From: Glandiceps talaboti
Taxonomy: Eukaryota > Hemichordata > Enteropneusta > Spengelidae
DNA length: 64,000 bases
Direction: 5' to 3'
NCBI RefSeq assembly: GCF_964340395.1
Contig: NC_135566.1
Span: 10,788,501-10,852,500 of the forward strand
Each line of letters starts with the position of its first letter. Within the stretch, counting starts at the first letter, position 1. Shown one piece after another: positions 50,790-64,000 of the stretch. The notes beneath the pieces are model-generated. The model was not told the DNA's origin and did not search any database. It worked only from the letters and a program-made list of their open reading frames with translations. A program made the position numbers and the translations under genes.

Positions 50790-51125
50790 CCGTCTCATGT
50801 TACTGCAAACTGGCTGTCTTTGATACAACCGTGCATGCAGAAACCAATAAGAAACTACCTGTGGTACACTCAAGGAGCAAGAACTCGGTCTCTTGCTACA
50901 TTTTGTCTAAGTGAAATAAATCATTAATTTTATAAATGCACTGTAACTAGATTGAGACTCTCGGTGCAATGTTTTGATGGCTGCTTGGTGGTACGTTAGT
51001 TCATTTCATTTAGACAAAATGTGAGAAACTATTCATTCAATCTTGCTATCTCAAAGGATCATGTGTAGTTTCTTACAGGTTTCTGCGTGGTTGTATCAAA
51101 CAGAGCCAGTGAACAGTAAAATAAA
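50790..51125. mobile_element. Inverted-repeat MITE (TGATACAACCA family), fourth copy
   Basis: The left arm (ACTGGCTGTCTTTGATACAA ... ACATTTTGTCTAAGTGAAAT) and right arm (ATTTCATTTAGACAAAATGT ... TTGTATCAAACAGAGCCAGT) are strong reverse complements of about 130 bases around a loop of about 80 bases. This is the clearest copy of the family. Confidence 0.88.
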
Positions 51126-54100
51126 ACAGACGGATATCAGCTGTAGCAGTTGCTAGACACACTTGACATGATCACTACAAGTAGTTGGAATAATCTATCA
51201 GTATATATCACTGAAACAAAAGCAACCATGAAAAAAACTACAGTTACAGACTGTGCTCCTTTAGTAAAAAACAGAACGAGACTATACGGTGAAAACTCAG
51301 TTTCAAATCATCTGAATCGTGTGATGATTTTGAGTGTATTTTTGTTAACGTTGTGTATTGAAATTGGTGACAGTACACACAGAAATATTCAATCCGTCTC
51401 ATCTCGATGAGATCATAAAGTTTTCAAATTCTCAGAAATTTGTCGTTTATTATGTTCTCGGATTTTGATTCATATGTGCATAGAATATTCAGACACTATT
51501 CTACGAAGAATTAATTCAACTCTACCAATAGCTCATAGATTAACCATCTATTTTTGTCCCAAAAAAACCCCAATGTAGTTTATTATCAGAATTGTGCCTC
51601 GTTTCTTACCTTTTTCAATCATATGTGTGAAATCATTATGTTAGCCATTGATAACTTGAAGAATGTGTATATTATGTTCTAGTGAATAATCCAAAGATAT
51701 GGTAATGGTGCAATTCAGACTGATTATTCCTATCACCTAGAATAAGGACTTCCATTTCCGGAAGTTCACAGAGAATGGAATCCTGGCTGTTATTCTCATA
51801 GAAAATTTCATGAAAAACTCTCTACCCCCCAACAATGAAATGTATGTGACTGTGATTGTAGAATTAGATGTAATATATTTCCTGTAAATTGTTTATACTC
51901 CAGACTGTTTTATCGACTCAAATGCACTTTCATGAAATGCAGCAATTTGATAAGGGGTTGAAATGTGGGCATCGTATTGTCAAAAACATCATGTCCCATT
52001 AGTGAAATACCAAACCAACATCATTCCTACCATGAAGGTACGATGCTCATGCAACACTATCAGGCCAATGATTGAGAGCGTCGTCCCTTCCCCTCCCCAT
52101 CCCCACCACACACACACAGCATACTTTACAGACAACTTCAAATACTGGTTTACTCGAATGAATGCCATACATTGATAGTATTGCATCTCACTGTCTGTTG
52201 AAAGGGAAAGGAGTGTTTTAGAATCTTGATCCTCTTCCATTCACTTAGTAATATCTTGTGTACAAATTACCCCTTTGGAGAAAAGAGGGTAAAATTTGGT
52301 GTAAAGTTGGCCTTGCAATGATTCAGCTACCCATATCTTCCTTGCTAATATGGTAATATCCTAATGTGTTCTTGATTATTATTGCATTCTTTATCATTTC
52401 GGAATTACATATATACAGTGTCCTCATATCAAGACACCATCAGAAATATCAGACCATTTTCGTCATTTATGGTAGCAATGATTGTTTCTGCTGTATAAAT
52501 AATTTTCCAGTGTATGGTGTACAAAGTTTTGAAATCTCCAGTGATGTTCATTCTTTCTTGCCTCTTGTGGAACCAACAACATCCATATAGACATTACAAT
52601 TTTCAGCTGGGTGATGATTCAGCATCATGTTTACTGCCAAAAGCCTGCATGTGCCTACCACCAAGACAGAATTCCAGAGAACGCTGTATGGTGCACCAAT
52701 CCTGTATGGAATATATACCTCTGTGGTTAGGAGTTCAGGCAGTGTGGCAGATATGAGTAGGATAAATCTACAGCCTGGCCAGAACCACCTCTCTTCCCTT
52801 AGAGCTCGTTAGCTGTAATATTGTTCAACTTTTAATACAAGGAATGCCTACGTTCTTGTGTCCATACCGTTTCACTCTTAATTGTATTTTTGCAGTTATA
52901 TTTAATTTTTTCGTTCATTGGTGAAGAAAGTATGCGAGTGTTTCTAAATGAGAATTTGCTGTTCCGTGTAATGTATTTATTTATGTCAATGTTTAACTTA
53001 ACCAAACATGTGGTCAAGATTACTATCAGTAACTTTACCATGTATCGTACATTTCTGTTTTTACCCTCCAGAGGGCACCAGACTTGGTAGATTGTGAAAT
53101 GTACATTGTTGATTCACTAATTCACATTCTCATCAGTACTGAGATGAATTTGACTTCTTTCTTTCTGTAACTTCCAGTTTGTTGGATTAAATTGGCTTTT
53201 TAATAAGACTTTACACATGTATATTTGTTGATTGTTCAATAGTCCAGGCTTTGAGATTGCACACAGATCACATTGTTTCCCCTCATGTTGCATACTTTGG
53301 TGTACAGATGTTAAATTATCTGTCAGTCTGTCTGTTAGCTGCAATAATTGTAGCGTTTGATTCGAGTTAAACGTCGGAACGAAAAAAAAGCACGAAAACA
53401 AGGGAAAAAGCCCTCAAAATCACATCAAACGCTACAATTATTGCAGCTATCTGTCTGTCTATCCATCCCTCCATCCATCTAGCTATTACATGTAAGACAA
53501 GATAATATTTTATTGAGTCTTTTGAGGGAAATTTAAATGCCTGCCATAAACATAAAAACAGACCCCCAAAAATAGTGATAAACACACAAAAACCCAGTAT
53601 ATTACGCAGTAAAATATGATAAACTGCATAAAAGTCACCTAAGGTATAACGTTCACTGCACACTGGCCATTCAATACCACTATAAATCAGATTGCATGCT
53701 ATGGGCAATCTTGCTGGAGAATGCACCAACTTATGATCTCTTCACTATTTCATTCTCAAAATTGAAAATATTTTTTTGTGTGTGTACTTCCTTTAAAAGT
53801 GAGGAACGTGTTTGTTAGTAACCATAGTAACCATGCTATCGTAATAGTAGGGTACCTTTCAAAACTAATCCAATAATTAGAGACTGGCAAAGTCTAGTCG
53901 CCTAGTGGCTGGTTGGGGCGTATAACTGCATTTTGTCCTGAACTCGTATACACAAAAGTACTATTTTGACTTCGAGCACAGAATTTATGACCTATGGGAC
54001 GAATCCCATGTACAGGCTCCAACAATAAAATTGTACATGACAAACACCGTAATAGTGCACTAGAAACGGAAAACGGACAAAAAATAAACACCTGTAAAAT

Positions 54101-54898
54101 GAAAACAACGTATGTCACATTACAATATAAACACTTAAACACATCAACTGAAAAGTCAAAACACGTTACTTGTAATCTAAAATAATCTGACGCAGTTAAG
54201 TCTTAAAACATGGCATAGCGCTATAAAAATATCAATCAAAGAATTACTCTGTACAGTTTCATTAAAAGACCTCATGCTAATTATGGGCGAGTATTTTCTG
54301 ACATTTATGCGACTTCGCCTCTCCGTAAAAACAGTCTGATTCAGTAAAATTCTAGTTGGAGCATTGAAATCAAGCCTTGATATAATATAAGAACTATTTA
54401 CTATTAGCACATTTATACAAAAAACGTCATATCCAGTATTCTACGCCTGTTGTACAATGCCAATGGTAGCAATCCAGAAAAAGGAACACGGTTGTGTGTA
54501 CTTGTTACTCTCATAATTTTGACCGGACTTCATGACTCTGTAATCTAGTTTTACCCACGTGACATGCTTTGTGCGAATCATCGAATAGTTTACATTTGTA
54601 AGATTTTGATTTGATCCATTTGTTATTGATGCTCATTTGGCGAAAAGAATTTCAATTCAAACTGATGTTTACAGCAACTATAGGAGACTATTGTCCTTGC
54701 CAAAGAGAAACAAATACAATGGGTAAAACACCATTATTTGAAAGCTAGAGGGCCTTTGACAAGACAAAGTTATCGTTCATCCGTGCCCTCCCATTGTAAC
54801 GACGTCCTTAGTTATATTCCCGTATACGGTTACTCACCTTAAACTACACGTCAGCGACTTTTCCGACTGAGTCCTACAACTGAACTAGTCGATCAAGA
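51126..54898. other. Intergenic, EP400/domino to sulfotransferase
   Basis: Apart from the small inverted-repeat element at 53337-53448 I see only AT-rich single-copy DNA. The open frames are short and without recognisable motifs. The sulfotransferase promoter should lie just before 54899, but I could not place a core element. Confidence 0.55.
53337..53448. mobile_element. Miniature element with perfect 24-bp terminal inverted repeats
   Basis: Bases 53337-53360 (AGCTGCAATAATTGTAGCGT plus TTGA) are repeated exactly, inverted, at 53425-53448, with a 64-base interior. CTGTCTG direct repeats lie just outside both ends. No coding capacity. Confidence 0.85.
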
Positions 54899-60406
<5,508 letters not shown>

Positions 60407-60790
60407 AATGGTACAGCAAAAAAAAAATGGGAACGTACACCAGAAATAACATATAGACTAATACATTTACCATAAAGCTGATCATTTGGAAAGTGTATGT
60501 TGTTGTTTTACTTGTTAGACAACACTTTTATTGCTGAACAGAGTAGGGTTGTAATTGAGAAGAGTTTTGCTTATATTACTAGTACATGTAATTTAAATTG
60601 CAATATGTCTCCTCAATGAAGAACCTGTTGTTTTCTGCACTAAAAATACTGCTATCTAACAAGTAAAGCAACCACCTCAACATGGCAAATGATTGGTTTT
60701 GGTCACATATGTTGAGTGACAGTCATTGATGAGAGGGCGCTACTCCGTGAGTGACCAGCAACAGCACACGGTCTCGTGAGGGATAATAAA

Positions 60791-60847
60791 GTAATAATAA
60801 TAATAATAACAATAATACTGATAATAATAATAATAATAATAATAATA
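60791..60847 (+). repeat. (AAT)n microsatellite
   Basis: Interrupted AAT trinucleotide run about 385 bases after the sulfotransferase stop codon. Confidence 0.92.
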
Positions 60848-61959
60848 CTTTTTCTCAAAACAAATTTGGTCACATATGTAAATGGTCACAATAGACTAGA
60901 TCACATGTAAATGTGTTGTAGGTATTCTTATAATGTAATTTTGACCCAATCATTTTTGGAGTAATAAAGAAATATTGCCAATGGCATTGTAACACAACTG
61001 TTTATGTGATAGTCATTTCAATGTATAATAAAAAGTAATTTTAATTAAGAATGTCAAGTTTAATCATATAAGCTTCACAATTCCTCATCGATTTTCATTT
61101 ATTTCAAAATAACCAATAAACAATGTTTGTGGACCAGTGTTTTCTGTGTACTGCATGAAACTAGTAAGAAATGAGATGTCTACAGTTTGGACAATTTGAT
61201 AAAATTCATGATTGTCCATCTGGGAGGACTCTATGAATAGTGGGACATTGCCTAGCAGCTCCATTCATTGGATGTGAAGTAAATCAACTATTAAAACTCT
61301 GAGAGATGTGACTGTGTTCCTCAGCTTATAACCTTTTAACTTTCAATACTTATAAGGCCAAATTAAAAAATAGTGTCTTTCTGGTAACCAGACTGACCTA
61401 GTTTAAGCCCCTGACCCTAAACATTTTTTTGCATGCAAAAAGGTAACATGTTAACGATTTACTTCTATTTCCGTGTAAATCTTCATGTCTTTGTCTCATC
61501 TGTGGTCACTTTTTTTTAAAGCTATTTCAGAGAGAAACCATGTCCCTTTAGACTACCAACAGTACAATCTGCATAACTTATTCGTCTACTTACCTTACAT
61601 GTATAAATTGTCTTCATTTACTTTTTTTACACCTCATCAAACTCTCATGGAAGTATTGTGATTGACACGTTTCTTATTCGTATCTTTTGTGTCAAAGTAT
61701 TTTTTTTATATAAAATAAAATTCCGACCAACCTACCTTATTTTCCGAGTTCCTTATTACAAAAGAGTTGAAAATGTTAGTTTCTTTGTTATTGCCAATAA
61801 CAACACGTCCACGGCCGAAGCAGATTATATTTAAGAAAGTTTTTATTTGCATTTAGTAAAAATGTAAAAATGTAAAAATTTAAAAATGAATAAAATAAAC
61901 ACATACACAAACACGTACACAAAACAGAAATTGTATTATGCATCTGTACTCAAAAAGCT

Positions 61960-62380
61960 TAAACTCAAAAATTACTGGGCAGATCGGTCTAAAATTTGGA
62001 GGAAACATTCTTAGGGTGTTTAAATTAAATGACAGGATGACCCCATCGGTGATATGCAAATTAGGGATAAACATGTGTCTTTCTCATTCCAAAACTACTG
62101 AGCAGATTGGGCTGAAATTTGGTGGGAACATTTGAAGGGGTGTTTAGACTAAGACTTGTTCACGACATGATGATCCCATCAGTGATATGCAAATTAGATA
62201 TAAAAATATGTCTTTTCGGTCGAAAATCTGTCATTCCAAAACCACTGAGCAGATTGGGCAGGAATTTAATGGGGATGTGTAGATGAAGCTGTATCCACAA
62301 CATGATGATCCCATCAGTGATATCTAAATTAGGTCTAGAAATCTAAATTTTGGTCAAAAACTTATATCTTGAAACTGCAT
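61960..62380. repeat. Degenerate tandem array, about 110-130 bp units
   Basis: Three to four units sharing CAAAACTACTGAGCAGATTG, GAAATTTGG and GGGAACAT, then CCCATC-GTGATATGCAAATTAG. Spacing between units is uneven. Confidence 0.8.
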
Positions 62381-62463
62381 GGTGAATGGGGTTGAAACTT
62401 GTTGGGATGTTTCAGGATGTGTTATTCTGCAGTTAGTGTTGAAGACATTTTGACACAATTCGT

Positions 62464-62725
62464 CCTAGTAACCATGACCATGCCATTAGCAACAGTGAAA
62501 TGATGATGCATATTACAAAGATAACAGGGGTAGGTAGGTAGGTAAGTGAATAAATATTCAAAGAATATATGCCTAACAACAGGACCACGCCCATAGCAAT
62601 GGCTAAATAATGGGTTATATTGCAAAGATGAAAACTGGTAAGGGTAGGCAAATTAATAAAGATTTTCAAACGTGTATGCAAAGATGCCTAGCAACAAGAC
62701 CACGCCCATATCGACAGCCAACTCT
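62464..62725. repeat. Three-copy tandem array, about 110-120 bp units
   Basis: CCTAGTAACCATGACCATG, CCTAACAACAGGACCACGCC and CCTAGCAACAAGACCACGCC head three successive units that also share TTACAAAGAT/TTGCAAAGAT and GGTAGG/GGTAAG blocks. Confidence 0.75.
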
Positions 62726-62770
62726 AATTGTGCTACAGTGTCATTGGCGGTATTTTTGTGCTGTACCATC

Positions 62771-63671
<901 letters not shown>

Positions 63672-64000
63672 CTAGATACAGAAAAAAGACCATCAGTAAC
63701 ATTAGAAGTACACTTGTGTTTTTTTAATTCCCCTGACATCGAGTAACAGGCACTTTTATGTTTATAAGTTATAATGCCAACTCTGGACCACAACTTAGAA
63801 AGCTTCATCGCTGCGGGTGCTCCACATTGTTGTCACTTACACTGATGTATAAAACAAAAGCAATGTAGAGCGCAATATAAATCTGATGTAGGAATCGGCT
63901 CAATTACTTACTTCTATTTTCTCGGTATTATATTGATGTAATGTTTGTATTTTATTTTCTCGTTCGAGGATTGATCGCCTCTGCCTGTAGGAAAAGTTTT

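Larger units (their letters stand above)
60407..62770. other. Intergenic between tail-to-tail sulfotransferases
   Basis: Holds both 3' UTRs (AATAAA at 60784-60789 and 60963-60968 on the plus strand), an (AAT)n run at 60791-60847, two tandem arrays (61960-62380 and 62464-62725) and AT-rich DNA. No gene was seen. Confidence 0.6.

Overview
This window is nuclear DNA from an animal. Genes are split by many GT-AG introns that keep reading frame, intergenic DNA is AT-rich, and introns are packed with small inverted-repeat elements and minisatellites. The proteins are easily matched to their human counterparts, and the dominant gene has the single-gene 'domino' layout known from invertebrates rather than the separate SRCAP and EP400 genes of vertebrates. 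A slowly evolving marine invertebrate (hemichordate, echinoderm, amphioxus or a lophotrochozoan) is plausible, but the species cannot be fixed from the sequence.

Layout. (1) About 370-3451, minus strand: the 5' five coding exons of an RWDD4-like RWD-domain gene, running off the left edge. (2) 3860-7240, plus strand: a three-exon gene for a lysine/serine-rich protein of about 407 residues that I do not recognise. It sits head-to-head with RWDD4 across a roughly 400 bp shared promoter carrying an ETS-type site and a GGTCA inverted repeat. (3) 10.2-50.0 kb, plus strand: one very large gene of about 44 exons for an INO80/SWR1-class SWI2/SNF2 ATPase. I traced every coding exon; phases match throughout and give 3475 residues. 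Its N-terminal region, HSA region, SANT domain and Gln-rich tail match EP400 (p400). Its split ATPase and post-HSA acidic region match SRCAP. (4) 54.9-60.4 kb, plus strand: a six-exon cytosolic sulfotransferase with a disrupted second exon. (5) 62.77-64.0 kb, minus strand: the last two exons of a second, closely related sulfotransferase, tail-to-tail with the first as an inverted duplication that includes intron sequence.

The most interesting point is the 3' half of the remodeller gene. The exon at 37576 contains an in-frame splice donor. If it is used, the transcript goes on to a 12-codon microexon and then the EP400-type SANT and polyglutamine exons. If it is ignored, the exon reads through into a basic Ser/Arg-rich tail, a stop at 38274 and a poly(A) signal. 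This matches the Drosophila Domino-A/Domino-B arrangement: one locus able to make a p400-like and a SRCAP-like enzyme, which would feed the TIP60-type and SRCAP-type H2A.Z-exchange complexes.

The rest is mobile and repetitive DNA: at least ten families of short inverted-repeat or dispersed elements, mostly in introns of the remodeller gene, one decayed non-LTR retrotransposon 3' end, several minisatellites (40 bp and 54 bp units the clearest) and simple repeats. In one case a copy of a true splice acceptor plus exon start lies in an upstream intron and could act as a truncating decoy exon.
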